From: an uncultured Eggerthellaceae bacterium
GTDB lineage: Bacteria; Actinomycetota; Coriobacteriia; Coriobacteriales; Eggerthellaceae
Length of the DNA: 28,799 nucleotides
Assembly: GCA_910588945.1 (NCBI GenBank)
Contig: CAJUSF010000025.1
Location: forward strand, 1-28,799
Direction: 5' to 3'
Shown: positions 7,625 to 16,707 of the stretch, piece after piece
Position numbering within the stretch: position 1 is the stretch's first letter
How the letters are laid out: each line of letters begins with the position of its first letter
Notes under the pieces: model-generated
What the model was told of the DNA's origin: nothing
The model's database searches: none
Seen by the model: only the letters and a program-made list of their open reading frames with translations
Translations under genes and position numbers: made by a program

Positions 7625-8437
7625 TTAACCTTCCCACTTGTGCATCGGATCGTTGTATACCATTGCGGAATCGGGTCTAGCTTGGCAAATGAGGGTCAGG
7701 TCGTACTCCCGAGCAAGGCGCACAGTCTCATCAGTAGGCACCGCCTTAGTAACCAGAATGGGAACACCGCCACGTATAGCTTTCATGACCATGTCAACCG
7801 GAAGTCGTCCACTTGAATATACGAGGGCACTCCTCAAGTCGATGCCCTGACGTAGAGCGAAGCCAACCACCTTGTCGAAAGCATTATGACGACCCAAATC
7901 CTCACAACAGATGACGATGTCACCGTCGAGCACGAGATAGCAGCTATGGGTTCCCATCGTCGTTCGGTGAAGAGGAGTGTCCGCAGCAAAAGTTCGCGCA
8001 ACGGCAAATACCCACTCTGGATTCCAGAAAATGGGCACCACCTTGTCAGGTCGATTCTCGGTAGTGAAATACTGGTTATAGACACGGTTTCCCGTGCAGC
8101 ATGAAGGAACAGTCTCCACGTCTTGGCGTGAAAAATCCGCTTTTCGATCCGCTAGCAACACAGAGGCGCGCGTCCCTTGATCACAAAGATAGATCTCTTC
8201 TATATCATCAATTCCCCCGATGATATCCTCGGTATACAAACGTCCGACAATAAGATCGATCAGATTGCTGGGTGTACAGACAACGCGCATGGTCGGCACC
8301 GTATTCACAGTGATCTCCATAACGTGCTCCGCAAGCACCGGACGCTCGAGAGCCTCTCGACTCCCATCAGGCATCAGAAGCTCGCCCATGCACGCTTCAA
8401 CAGCCTTGTTCTCCCTATACCGATCAACCAGTCTCAT
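7625..8437 (-). CDS. fdhD: Formate dehydrogenase accessory sulfurtransferase FdhD
   Basis: A 270-residue FdhD protein. In E. coli FdhD passes sulfur from IscS to the molybdenum cofactor of formate dehydrogenase, which it needs to be active. Seen here: EITVNTVPTMRVVCTPSNL near 41-60, the cysteine loop PSCCTGN near 111-117, MGTHSCYL, then EDLGRHNAFDKVVG and SSGRLPVDMVMKAIRGGVP, and TKAVPTDE. The loop has two adjacent cysteines in place of a CxxC. The gene starts 3 bases after focA stops, with a weak ribosome site, so it is probably read by coupling. It serves the FdhF gene of the same operon. Confidence 0.93.
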   Translation of the reverse strand: MRLVDRYRENKAVEACMGELLMPDGSREALERPVLAEHVMEITVNTVPTMRVVCTPSNLIDLIVGRLYTEDIIGGIDDIEEIYLCDQGTRASVLLADRKADFSRQDVETVPSCCTGNRVYNQYFTTENRPDKVVPIFWNPEWVFAVARTFAADTPLHRTTMGTHSCYLVLDGDIVICCEDLGRHNAFDKVVGFALRQGIDLRSALVYSSGRLPVDMVMKAIRGGVPILVTKAVPTDETVRLAREYDLTLICQARPDSAMVYNDPMHKWEG

Positions 8438-8440
8438 GGC

Positions 8441-9271
8441 TTATTTTGCTTGCTTCTTGTGGTAAATAAACCAATAAGCCATACCCACCAGCAAACCACC
8501 AACGATGTTGCCAAGCGTAGCAAGAGCTAGGTTGTAGCCTATACCCGAGAGCGTGACAGCATCGACAGCTCCAAAGCCGGCACCGTTGAGGATAAAGCCC
8601 ATGGGCAAAAAGAACATATTCGCCACACAGTGCTCAAAACCACATGCAACAAATGCCGAGATAGGAAGCAGGATGCCTACGATCTTGTCGGAAACAGTCT
8701 TAGCGGAAAAACCGATCCAAACTGCAAGACACACAAGAATGTTACAAAGAATCGCCTTGAAAAAAAGGACTTGTGGCGCTAGTGAAACCTTTCCCGCTGC
8801 CACAGATACAAACGCATTGCCAACTTCTCCACCATTCATTCCCTGCAAGTTGGACATAAAAACGATGAATACCGCTACGAGTGCTCCAGCTAGATTACCA
8901 ATCCAAACGATGATCCAATTACGGAACATATCCCCAAAGGATATCTTCCCCGAAGCCTTGGCGCAGGCCATGAGCACATTGCCCGTGAACAACTCAGCAC
9001 CACAACACAACACTAAACACAGACCCAGGCAGAAGCACAAACCACCGACGATACGCTGTATGCCGAATGCCATAGATGTGTCTCCCAAAAAAGTGCAGAA
9101 ATACATGGCACCAAAGCCGATGAACGCACCAGCCAACATGGCCGATACGAAGCACTTGACAGGATGCATATCTGCCTTAGTTACTCCAACAGTCTCGGCC
9201 TTCGCTTCAGTTGCCGCAGGGGCCAAGGCCGCTGGATCTATAATCGTAAGATCTTCTTTTTCAATAGACAT
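8441..9271 (-). CDS. focA: Formate/nitrite transporter (FocA-type formate channel)
   Basis: A 276-residue FNT-family membrane protein, six hydrophobic segments after a soluble N-terminus of about 35 residues. FNT signatures are clear: GAELFTGN near 91-98, FRNWIIVWIGNLAGA near 116-130, and GFEHCVANMFFLPMG near 211-225 with the pore histidine (H214, matching H209 of E. coli FocA). It lets formate cross the membrane as a pentameric channel. Placed between the HycI protease and FdhD within the FHL operon, formate rather than nitrite is the likely cargo. GAGAGGAA lies upstream of the ATG. The N-terminal tail, which gates FocA by pyruvate formate-lyase binding in E. coli, is different and longer here. 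Confidence 0.9.
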   Translation of the reverse strand: MSIEKEDLTIIDPAALAPAATEAKAETVGVTKADMHPVKCFVSAMLAGAFIGFGAMYFCTFLGDTSMAFGIQRIVGGLCFCLGLCLVLCCGAELFTGNVLMACAKASGKISFGDMFRNWIIVWIGNLAGALVAVFIVFMSNLQGMNGGEVGNAFVSVAAGKVSLAPQVLFFKAILCNILVCLAVWIGFSAKTVSDKIVGILLPISAFVACGFEHCVANMFFLPMGFILNGAGFGAVDAVTLSGIGYNLALATLGNIVGGLLVGMAYWFIYHKKQAK

Positions 9272-9274
9272 TTT

Positions 9275-9793
9275 CTAGTTCCTCTCATCGTTAAAATAGG
9301 GGATTTCCTCAAAGTTATCTCCCTTAGCAATGTATTGATAGATGACATCCACGGCAGCCAGCACACGAGTGTGCACGGGATCAAAGAACTCGGTTCCTGA
9401 TGGCTGAATGCCGAGAAATATTACTTCTTTACAGATTGATTCAAGTTCGCCGAGAAGATAGGTGATGGGCAACGTATGAGTTGTGATAAACGATTGTGTA
9501 GCTACATCTGCTGCCCTTAGGCGACGAATAGCACCAGGCTCCAACCCCATCGCTGCTGCATCGACCAAAAGAAGTCGTCTTGGCGTTAGGCGGCGGAGAT
9601 ACCCTAGATCATTCTCAGGCGTTTGCCCTCCATCAACCGCCACCCAACCCTCGACAGGTGCGTCTTCCATTTTCTTAACCAACAGCGGGCCGGCCGCATC
9701 ATCACCACGCAGAACGCTTCCGATGCCAAAGACGACCTGTCTATTTCGATCCGCTTCCTCATTGGCTGCGAATATCTCCTCGGCGCTTAGCAT
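9275..9793 (-). CDS. hycI: Hydrogenase maturation endopeptidase, HycI type
   Basis: A nickel-dependent protease of about 172 residues that cuts the C-terminal tail off the hydrogenase large subunit after nickel insertion. The opening VVFGIGSVLRGDDAAGPLLV holds the first metal-site Asp; DAAAMGLEPGAIR holds the second; FITTHTLPITYL supplies the His. The ATG at 9793 is preferred over 9832: it has AGAAGG a few bases upstream and shares only seven bases (ATGCTAA) with the HycH stop. Its target in the operon is the HyfG tail after DPCYSCTDR. Confidence 0.9.
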   Translation of the reverse strand: MLSAEEIFAANEEADRNRQVVFGIGSVLRGDDAAGPLLVKKMEDAPVEGWVAVDGGQTPENDLGYLRRLTPRRLLLVDAAAMGLEPGAIRRLRAADVATQSFITTHTLPITYLLGELESICKEVIFLGIQPSGTEFFDPVHTRVLAAVDVIYQYIAKGDNFEEIPYFNDERN

Positions 9794-10410
9794 GTCACCC
9801 TTCTTCCCATGGCATATACACAGGGCTCGCATTGGATCTCATCAAGTACTCTAAGAAACTCCTCGAGCCAAGCAGGAGCATCGATAGCCACTACGGTCTC
9901 AACTGCAACGAGCCCCTCGATCTTATCCTCTTGGGAATCCAAGACAGACCCGATTCTCTCCAAAGCCCCAACAATAGCCTGCTTGAGTATGGGCACATGC
10001 TCTTTCTTGACCTCTATCTCGCCGAATTTTTCAACACCAGCCAACTTATCGCGTCCCTTTCCAGGTTCCAGTAAATCAAGCACCACCGCGAACACTTCAC
10101 GTGAAGTGACTAATCGGGGTCTCAAGCAATCGATAATGCCTGTGTTATGCCCGATAGCGAGGGTGTAGTATAGAACCGATCTCACCTCTTCCGGAATGGA
10201 ACGCTCGTTGTCGACGAACTTCTCACGTAGCCGATAGAACACAATTTCATGTGCTGTACAAGCATTGGTTGTATGGGCTGCCGACGAGTTTACGCATCCC
10301 AATGTCGGAAACGAGGAGACCCCCGTCAAAGCAGACGTAAATTGCACTCCTGGGTTCTCTCTGTAATCAATAACCTGTTTTGATGAATCTTCATTGATCA
10401 TCGCGCTCAC
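9787..10410 (-). CDS. hycH: HycH-like formate hydrogenlyase maturation protein
   Basis: A 207-residue protein whose centre (EIVFYRLREKFVDNERSIPE, SVLYYTLAIGHNTGIIDCLR, then GRDKLAGVEKFGEIEV) matches HycH, a protein needed for conversion of the hydrogenase-3 large-subunit precursor in E. coli. It is longer than E. coli HycH (136 residues) at both ends: about 55 residues come before the core and the C-terminal part ends with paired cysteines. Its ATG overlaps the hyfI stop as ATGA and its stop overlaps the hycI start, so it is tightly coupled on both sides. HycH occurs with FHL-1 type operons; here it joins Hyf-type membrane genes. Confidence 0.87.
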   Translation of the reverse strand: MSAMINEDSSKQVIDYRENPGVQFTSALTGVSSFPTLGCVNSSAAHTTNACTAHEIVFYRLREKFVDNERSIPEEVRSVLYYTLAIGHNTGIIDCLRPRLVTSREVFAVVLDLLEPGKGRDKLAGVEKFGEIEVKKEHVPILKQAIVGALERIGSVLDSQEDKIEGLVAVETVVAIDAPAWLEEFLRVLDEIQCEPCVYAMGRRVTC

Positions 10411-11189
10411 TGCACAGCCACCTTACTTAGGAGCAATGCCTTCAGATCCATAAACACGGCACGCTTGCGTGTGTCTGTCTCTTTGGCAATCAAACTGTCA
10501 ACAGCCCCAAACACATCATCTTGATCCCGAACGATCGCGAGCATAAACTCATCGACGATCTTCTTTCCGTAATAGTAGCCGCTCATGCGACGCGCTTCGC
10601 GCTCAAACGCCGTTCGCACCTTGTAGGGAATAGCCGGAAAAGCTATAGGCGCCTTTTCGCCCTCCGGCGCCACGTGGTGACTCGCATGCAGCTTTTGGTC
10701 GAGAATGCCGAGCGCACATGCGAAACCATAGATTGTGGCAGGCGGCGTCGGAGGACATCCAGGCACGTAAACATCAACTGGCAGGATAGGATCAGTTCCT
10801 CCCCACACACAGTAGTTGTCGTGGAAGATGCCTCCAGTACAGCCACACGCCCCGTAGGACATGACAATCTTGGGATCGGGCGCCGCATGGTAAGCGCGAA
10901 GCGCCGGTTCCCTCATAGATCGGGTCATGGCACCGGTATACAGAAGCAAGTCGGCATGACGGGGTGAAGGCACCACCTTGATACCGAAGCGCTCAGCATC
11001 GAACACCGCAGTAATAGTTGCGAAAATCTCAATCTCACAACCATTGCAGCCGCCGCAATCCACACGGTATACATAGACAGACCGCTTGATAGACTTGAGC
11101 AGCTTCTTTTTTGCTTCCTCCACCGTCGCATCCAATGTGATCGGATCGGGCTTCCACTGGAGTTGCGGCGGGAAATTGTCTTCCAGCAT
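10407..11189 (-). CDS. hyfI: Group 4 [NiFe]-hydrogenase small subunit (HyfI/HycG, NuoB-like)
   Basis: A 260-residue iron-sulfur subunit that passes electrons to the [NiFe] site. It belongs to the NuoB-like type with a single proximal [4Fe-4S] cluster: DCGGCNGCEIEI (C45, C48, C51), SYGACGCTGG (C115, C117) and VPGCPPTPP (C145). E. coli HyfI and HycG have 252 and 255 residues. The ATG abuts the hyfH stop codon and is preceded by GAGGGGAGG, a very strong ribosome site. A C-terminal helical extension of about 70 residues (YYGKKIVDEFMLAIVRDQDD onwards) has no cluster motif. There is no twin-arginine signal, so it is cytosolic, as expected for FHL. Confidence 0.93.
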   Translation of the reverse strand: MLEDNFPPQLQWKPDPITLDATVEEAKKKLLKSIKRSVYVYRVDCGGCNGCEIEIFATITAVFDAERFGIKVVPSPRHADLLLYTGAMTRSMREPALRAYHAAPDPKIVMSYGACGCTGGIFHDNYCVWGGTDPILPVDVYVPGCPPTPPATIYGFACALGILDQKLHASHHVAPEGEKAPIAFPAIPYKVRTAFEREARRMSGYYYGKKIVDEFMLAIVRDQDDVFGAVDSLIAKETDTRKRAVFMDLKALLLSKVAVQ

Positions 11190-11720
11190 CTAAGCCTCCC
11201 CTCTATGACGTGCCTGAAGCTGAAATGCCTCGGCGTCTTTGAGACGGCGACAATTCAGGCAGAGATCCAACTTCTCGATATCGGCTGCAGCCGAGCCGCC
11301 CATTTTGGACAGAAGATCGCGCACATAATCCACTTCCTTAGCGACCGCATAGGGCTTTCCGCAAAACGAACAGCGAGCCACCTCGTATGCACACGATTCG
11401 CTTAGATCGGCTTTATTGAGCACAGTCAGCTCGAATTCTTTGGTGAGATTGATGGCAAACATAGGACACACTTCTTGACAGCGACCGCAGAAGATACACC
11501 GTCCATAGTTGATGCTCCATGTGATGAAAGACTGGTTGTCATCAAGCTCCATGGTGATCGCATTGGCAGGACAGGCGATAGCGCAGGCCGCACATGCGAT
11601 GCAGAGCTTCTCGTTGTGTTCCGGCTTTCCCCTGAACCCATCTGGAAACTCATAGGGTTTAAACGGGTATTCGACAGTGGCATCGCCGGTTTCGCAAATC
11701 TCCTTGAACAGCTTAAACAT
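11190..11720 (-). CDS. hyfH: FHL ferredoxin-like subunit (HyfH/HycF, NuoI-like)
   Basis: A 176-residue protein with two [4Fe-4S] motifs, CIACAACAIACP and CIFCGRCQEVCP, linking the outer ferredoxins to HyfI. E. coli HycF has 180 residues. The start is taken at 11720, right after the hyfG stop, with AAGGGG in front; an earlier in-frame ATG at 11855 would add 45 residues that are merely the hyfG 3' end in another frame. The C-terminus has a second set of cysteines (CSFCGKP ... LCLNCRR) that could bind zinc or a further iron site. Confidence 0.92.
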   Translation of the reverse strand: MFKLFKEICETGDATVEYPFKPYEFPDGFRGKPEHNEKLCIACAACAIACPANAITMELDDNQSFITWSINYGRCIFCGRCQEVCPMFAINLTKEFELTVLNKADLSESCAYEVARCSFCGKPYAVAKEVDYVRDLLSKMGGSAAADIEKLDLCLNCRRLKDAEAFQLQARHRGEA

Positions 11721-11722
11721 AG

Positions 11723-13462
11723 CTACCACCCCTTTTTGGCCAGCGGCGAATGAGTGCGTCGGCGGCAATAGCTCTCCAGCTGATTCTTCGTAAGCACCGT
11801 GCTTGACTTCTTGTTCAAATCCACAACCGTCACGCGATCGGTACATGAGTAGCATGGATCCATAGAACCAACGATGATGGCAGCATCAGCTATGGTATTG
11901 CCACGAAGCATGTAGCGAAGAATCGGCCAGTTTGAGTACGTGGCAGCTTTACAGCGCCAACGATAGCATTTCTGATTGTCACCCGTTTGCGACCAATGCA
12001 TATCCTCACCGCGCGGAGCCTCGGTATATCCCAGAGCAAACCTATTAGGCGTGTACTGCCATCCTTCTGTCTGAATAGGTCCCTCCGGTGCGCCATCGAG
12101 CCACTGCTCTATCATTGCAAGCGAATCCATGAACTCCTCTACACGCACAAGCGTGCGACTCTGAACATCGCAGCCATCATGGGTTCGAGCTGACATGCCA
12201 ACAAGAAATTTGTAGCCATCAAAGGGATGGTCAAAACGAACATCTCGACCAATACCCGAGCCACGCACACATGGACCCACAGGACTGTAGTCGCGGGCGA
12301 TCGCAGGGTCGAGGCGACCGATGCCTGATGTACGCGATTCAAAATTGGCGGTGGACACCAGCATGTCCACAAGCGCCTCCACTTCATCACGAAGTTCATG
12401 CACGTATTTGATGGTCGCAAGCTTCTGATCATCCAGAATATCGCGACGCACGCCACCGATGAGATTCAAACCGTAGGTCTTGCGCGCTCCGGTCAGAAGC
12501 ACCGCCAGATCCATAGCTTTCTCGCGTATACGGAAAAAGTGCTGAAATCCAGTATCGAAACCACAGTAATGACAGACAAGGCCAAGGTTCAATAAGTGAG
12601 AATGCAGTCGCTCGACCTCCAGAAGAATAGAGCGAATGTATTGGGCACGTAGTGGAACTTCAATACCTTGAGCATGCTCAACCGATTCAGCGTAGGCAAT
12701 GGAATGGGCGTTCCCGCAAATACCACAGATGCGGTCAGCCAAAAACGTGACTGCATCATAGCTCAAACGATCTTCGGCCACCTTTTCCATTCCACGGTGC
12801 ACGTAGAACAGGCGGTAATCCGCGTCAATGATATCTTCTCCATCAACAAACAGTCGGAAATGCCCTGGCTCGTCAGAAGTGATGTGTAAAGGACCCATCG
12901 GAACTTGAGTCGTCTCCTCAGCACGGCCCTCGTAGAGGAATCGATAATCTTCGATATCGGTTGTCGGAGCCGGACGATGACGATAATCCATGGCATCTTT
13001 GCGAAGAGGATAGAGATTGTCAGGCCAATCATCCGGCAACACGAGTCGGCGTTCATCGGGGAGACCTACTGCACGCAATCCAAACATATCGAAGGCCTCA
13101 CGCTCGCTCCACACACACGCCGGAACACGTGGCGTCACGGAAGGGTATTCCATAGTTAGAGGATCCACCTCAGTTCGCACCACCACAAACCCCTTATCGC
13201 TCTCTTCCATAGAGAGCAGATAGTACAGAGCAAAACAGCCATGCAAAGGACGCTCGTCGTTGGCTACCATGTTTGGCAGCCAACCGCCCCGACCGTAGTA
13301 CAGAAATTCAACTACATCGGGCAGCATATCCGTGGGAACCGTAATGGTCACCTGATCGGCTGCCTGCCATGTGGCATCAAGCACTGATCCCGGGAATGTA
13401 TCGCGCACTGCTTGGACATGGGTCTCGCCTATGCGCAGGGCATCCGGTTTCTTTGCCGTCAT
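11723..13462 (-). CDS. hyfG: Group 4 [NiFe]-hydrogenase large subunit with NuoC-like domain (HyfG/HycE)
   Basis: A 579-residue catalytic subunit reducing protons to H2. Residues about 1-165 form the NuoC-like part (ACVWSEREAFDMFGLRAVGL and LRKDAMDYRHRPAP); the rest is NuoD-like. Nickel ligands are the CxxC pairs RICGICGNAHS (C246, C249) and DPCYSCTDR (C537, C540). There are 36 residues after Arg543 (TVVDLNKKSS onwards), which is the tail that HycI should remove; E. coli HycE has 32. E. coli HycE is 569 residues. The ATG shares one base with the hyfF stop (TAATG). All four nickel ligands are cysteine, none is selenocysteine. Confidence 0.95.
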   Translation of the reverse strand: MTAKKPDALRIGETHVQAVRDTFPGSVLDATWQAADQVTITVPTDMLPDVVEFLYYGRGGWLPNMVANDERPLHGCFALYYLLSMEESDKGFVVVRTEVDPLTMEYPSVTPRVPACVWSEREAFDMFGLRAVGLPDERRLVLPDDWPDNLYPLRKDAMDYRHRPAPTTDIEDYRFLYEGRAEETTQVPMGPLHITSDEPGHFRLFVDGEDIIDADYRLFYVHRGMEKVAEDRLSYDAVTFLADRICGICGNAHSIAYAESVEHAQGIEVPLRAQYIRSILLEVERLHSHLLNLGLVCHYCGFDTGFQHFFRIREKAMDLAVLLTGARKTYGLNLIGGVRRDILDDQKLATIKYVHELRDEVEALVDMLVSTANFESRTSGIGRLDPAIARDYSPVGPCVRGSGIGRDVRFDHPFDGYKFLVGMSARTHDGCDVQSRTLVRVEEFMDSLAMIEQWLDGAPEGPIQTEGWQYTPNRFALGYTEAPRGEDMHWSQTGDNQKCYRWRCKAATYSNWPILRYMLRGNTIADAAIIVGSMDPCYSCTDRVTVVDLNKKSSTVLTKNQLESYCRRRTHSPLAKKGW

Positions 13463-15102
13463 TACTCGAACACCTCCTCGATTTCCTCTTGGACATCGGA
13501 TACCTCTGAAACATCGGACATCTCAGAGACATCATCTAATTCTGGTTGATCTTGAGTGCCAAGCGCTGCCAAAGCATCAGCGAATAAGTCCCCGTTAGCG
13601 GAATTTTCACCCTCATAGGACATAACGATGGCACCAGCCTCCTCAATAGATCCTGCAAGAGGGCCTGGAAGAGCTACGCCAAGGAGCAAGACCACAGCAA
13701 GGAGAATAACCTCAGGTGCAAGCGCCAGAGCAGAAACATCGCCGCGCCCAATCTCCTCAGAAGCCCTCCCCAAAGCAGCGCCGGTAATCATACGAATCAA
13801 GGCCATTATGACAACAACCAGTGCTACAAGCACTATCACAAGAACCCACCAAGTCTGAGCAGCGACACCTGCCAAGATCATGAGCATCTCGCTCAAGAAC
13901 ATGGCGAAAGGCGGAAATCCTGCCAGCGCCAAACACCCTGCAGCAAACAGCACTCCTGTAACCGGCGCTACCGAAATGATGCCGGAAATCTTTGACAGGT
14001 CGCGGGTGCGGTACTTCATCATTACATTGCCGGAGAGGCAGAACATGAGCGCTTTAGTTAAGCCGTGGGCTATACAATGCACAAGACCTGCAATGATTCC
14101 CAAAGGCCCACCTATACCAAAGCATACCGCTATAATGCCGATATTCTCACAGGAACTGTAGGCTAACTTGCGCTTGAGATCATTTTGGCGGTACACCTCA
14201 AAGGCAGCATATGCCACAGATAGCACACCTAAGATGAGCATCACTGTTTGGGGAAATGTGTCGCCCACATTAGCTGCAGTTAAGATGAAGAAGCGCAACA
14301 CGATAAGGATCGCGCATTTGAGGAGCACGCCTGAGAGCAGAGCCGATACAGGACTTGGTGCCTCAGAATGAGCATCAGGAAGCCACGTATGCATTGGAAA
14401 CAGACCGGCCTTAGTGCCGAAACCAATAGCTGCAAACACGAAGGCGATCATCATAAGCGAATGATCCATGAGCGGTGCATTGGGCAGAATTTCCGTCCAG
14501 AACACTGCCTGATGAGCGTCGGCCATCACATCTGCCGCATTCGCATACACTAGTAACGTGCCGAACATACCGAAAGCAACACCCGCCGTGCACACGATGA
14601 CGTATTTCCAAGCGGCTTCGAGCGCCAGCTTTGTGCGATAGACGCCAACCAAGAACACCGTTGAAAGCGTGGTTGCCTCCACTGATACCCACATCATAAT
14701 AATATTGTTCGAAGAGACAGCCAAGATCATCGAGAAGACGAAAAGACTATAGAAAAGATAGTATTGCTTGACCTGCGAGGGTTCCAGCTTTTTGTCCTCC
14801 ACATCATGTTTGATGTAAGGAAGCGAGTAAATGCCCGTGCAAGGAGCAATAATCGCGATGAGGCCTAAAAACAGAGCTGAGAGTCCGTCGATATGAAACC
14901 ATTCGCCAAAGACAAAAATGTCATCGCCCATGAAGGCAGCCACTGTGAGAGCAAGACCCGCAGCAGCCACGCCGGCAAGCTCCAACACGTGAATACCCGA
15001 ATATACTGCACGTGGCGTACTCTTCGATGGAAGAACAGCCGTAAGAATCGCCGCCCCAAAGGGGCAGCCTATCAGGATGAGAAACAAAAATGTATAGTCC
15101 AT
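13462..15102 (-). CDS. hyfF: FHL membrane subunit, antiporter-like (HyfF, NuoN/NuoM-like)
   Basis: A 546-residue Mrp-antiporter-like membrane protein with about 13-14 hydrophobic segments. The proton-path motifs are there: KAGLFPMHTWLPDAHSEAPS followed by SALLSGVLLKCAI, and KRKLAYSSCENIGII. Its place between HyfE and HyfG makes HyfF the best name; HyfD is the alternative, and only one of the two is present. E. coli HyfF has 526 residues. The last 50 or so residues are unusual: a very acidic soluble tail with a DVSEMSDVSEVSDV repeat. The gene starts 3 bases after hyfE ends. Confidence 0.9.
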   Translation of the reverse strand: MDYTFLFLILIGCPFGAAILTAVLPSKSTPRAVYSGIHVLELAGVAAAGLALTVAAFMGDDIFVFGEWFHIDGLSALFLGLIAIIAPCTGIYSLPYIKHDVEDKKLEPSQVKQYYLFYSLFVFSMILAVSSNNIIMMWVSVEATTLSTVFLVGVYRTKLALEAAWKYVIVCTAGVAFGMFGTLLVYANAADVMADAHQAVFWTEILPNAPLMDHSLMMIAFVFAAIGFGTKAGLFPMHTWLPDAHSEAPSPVSALLSGVLLKCAILIVLRFFILTAANVGDTFPQTVMLILGVLSVAYAAFEVYRQNDLKRKLAYSSCENIGIIAVCFGIGGPLGIIAGLVHCIAHGLTKALMFCLSGNVMMKYRTRDLSKISGIISVAPVTGVLFAAGCLALAGFPPFAMFLSEMLMILAGVAAQTWWVLVIVLVALVVVIMALIRMITGAALGRASEEIGRGDVSALALAPEVILLAVVLLLGVALPGPLAGSIEEAGAIVMSYEGENSANGDLFADALAALGTQDQPELDDVSEMSDVSEVSDVQEEIEEVFE

Positions 15103-15105
15103 GGA

Positions 15106-15768
15106 TTATCCCTTCAGCTCGCAAAGATCATCAGCATCAAGGGTGTGAGCATAATGCGCCATGCGCCAAACCAGTACTGACAGGATTATGACGGCGAAAA
15201 TGGCATCAGTTGCCACGCCAATCTCCACCAGCTCGGGTGCTTGAGGCGCTAGAAGGGCAAGAGCCACATGAGAACCGTTCTCCATCAGACAATACCCAAA
15301 AATCTGCTTGAAGATAGAGCGCTGAATGACGATACAGGTAAGACCAATAAAGAAATGAGCTAGAGAGACCGCAAGAGCGGGTTTAGCCTCGACAGCTGTG
15401 GGTAAATCAATGCCAGAAACAGCCACAAAGCAAATGAAAACCTCTACAGCAACGAGCGCAACCGCTTTCATGGGATTGATCTTGGGTGTCAGATCTGTAT
15501 TGACATTGTTATCGATCTTTTTCAGCGTGAACAGCAATATGGCAGGCACAAGCACGACCTTTGTAACGAATGCCGTGGCAGACCAAGTGAATAGCTCACC
15601 GGAACCCGTTACAAATCCGAGACTTGCCAATATCGCCACAAGTACAAGCGATTGAAGGGAGTAGAGACAAGCCGATGCGCGCACTGTTTTAGCAAGAACC
15701 ACCGTCATCGAGGTGATGATAAGGCAGGCGCCAAGCGCATTAACCAATGAGTAACCAAGCATATTCAT
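15106..15768 (-). CDS. hyfE: FHL membrane subunit HyfE (NuoK-like)
   Basis: A membrane protein of about 220 residues with six to seven hydrophobic segments. E. coli HyfE has 216. SACLYSLQSLVLVAILASLG, then FTWSATAFVTKVVLVPAILL with the charged residue inside a membrane helix, match the HyfE family, which carries a NuoK-like core. Start choice is open: GTG at 15771, ATG at 15768 or ATG at 15762; AGGTGAT just before the last one would favour 15762. It directly follows the hyfC stop. It is present in FHL-2 and related complexes and absent from FHL-1. Confidence 0.88.
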   Translation of the reverse strand: MNMLGYSLVNALGACLIITSMTVVLAKTVRASACLYSLQSLVLVAILASLGFVTGSGELFTWSATAFVTKVVLVPAILLFTLKKIDNNVNTDLTPKINPMKAVALVAVEVFICFVAVSGIDLPTAVEAKPALAVSLAHFFIGLTCIVIQRSIFKQIFGYCLMENGSHVALALLAPQAPELVEIGVATDAIFAVIILSVLVWRMAHYAHTLDADDLCELKG

Positions 15769-15771
15769 CAC

Positions 15772-16698
15772 CTAAATCCCTATGACGAGGAACACAAGAG
15801 AAAGCGAAGCGATTCCCATAACAAACCATGTGTATCGGTCGAGAATCTTATAACGAACACGCATAACTGAATTCTCAATCACCGATGCAATAAGGAATAC
15901 TGCAAGCACTTTGGCCACATAGACCACAAACCCGATGAAAATATCAAGAGGGGCTAACGAGGATGCAGATCCAAAGGGCAAGAAAATGCAAACCAGCAGA
16001 CTTGCCACAACGAGCTGCTTAAGTGATACACCTAGCTTAAGCATCGCAAGAGATGGACCGGAATAGGCAGCCAAAGGACCTTCTTGTATCTCCTGCTCCG
16101 CTTCGGCCATATCAAAGGGAAGCTTCCCCATCTCGATGTAGCATGCCATAGCAAAAGCCACGCCTGCCACCACAACAGCTACAAGAGGCGTTGCTTGCAG
16201 ATTCGCAACCGCCGCGGACATAAAGCCCACGTCAGTGGATCCCACAGCGATAGCCATAACAAAAAGAACAAGGATCAGTGAAGGCTCAATCAGGACGCCC
16301 ACCAAAAGCTCACGGATGCCACCAATAGCGGTATAGGAACTCGCAGAATCGATGGACGCTAAAGCAAACATAAATCGAGGCAAAGCCATCAGATATAGTA
16401 TTGTGATCATATCGCCCAATATTGGAATAGGGCATGCCAGCATAACAATGGGAAGACCTGCAGCAATAAGGATGAAGCATCCAAGAAATATAGGCGGCAT
16501 CAGGCGTGAAACCAGTCCACTACCACCCTCTCGCACCTCGCTGCGTCTCATGAGTTTGGCAAGATCATAGTAATCCTGTAAGATTCCCGTACCCTTACGC
16601 GAATGCATCTTCGCCCGAATCTTGCGAGTAATGCCCGAGAATAATGGAGCTAGGGCAACCAGAAGGATTGCTTGCAATACTGCTACGACAATAGTCAT
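15772..16698 (-). CDS. hyfC: FHL membrane subunit HyfC/HycD (NuoH-like)
   Basis: A 308-residue NuoH-like anchor protein with about eight membrane segments that joins the hydrogenase to the antiporter-like arm. GTGILQDYYDLAKLMRRSEV near 37-56 is the cytosolic loop, and MACYIEMGKLPFDMAEAEQEIQEGPLAAYSG... near 183-214 holds the acidic residues that form the proton-linked loop in complex I relatives. E. coli HycD has 307 and HyfC 315 residues. AGGAGG lies 6 bases before the ATG, nine bases after hyfB. It needs no other start. Confidence 0.93.
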   Translation of the reverse strand: MTIVVAVLQAILLVALAPLFSGITRKIRAKMHSRKGTGILQDYYDLAKLMRRSEVREGGSGLVSRLMPPIFLGCFILIAAGLPIVMLACPIPILGDMITILYLMALPRFMFALASIDSASSYTAIGGIRELLVGVLIEPSLILVLFVMAIAVGSTDVGFMSAAVANLQATPLVAVVVAGVAFAMACYIEMGKLPFDMAEAEQEIQEGPLAAYSGPSLAMLKLGVSLKQLVVASLLVCIFLPFGSASSLAPLDIFIGFVVYVAKVLAVFLIASVIENSVMRVRYKILDRYTWFVMGIASLSLVFLVIGI

Positions 16699-16707
16699 GG
16701 AATCCTC

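Noticed and set aside
8553..9278. 241-codon plus-strand frame opposite focA
   Set aside because: Protein is rich in Thr, Pro and Ala without any known pattern, and the other strand encodes a clear FNT channel. A shadow frame.
11721..11855. Longer start for hyfH at 11855
   Set aside because: The added 45 residues are the hyfG 3' end read in another frame, and the start at 11720 has a strong ribosome site.
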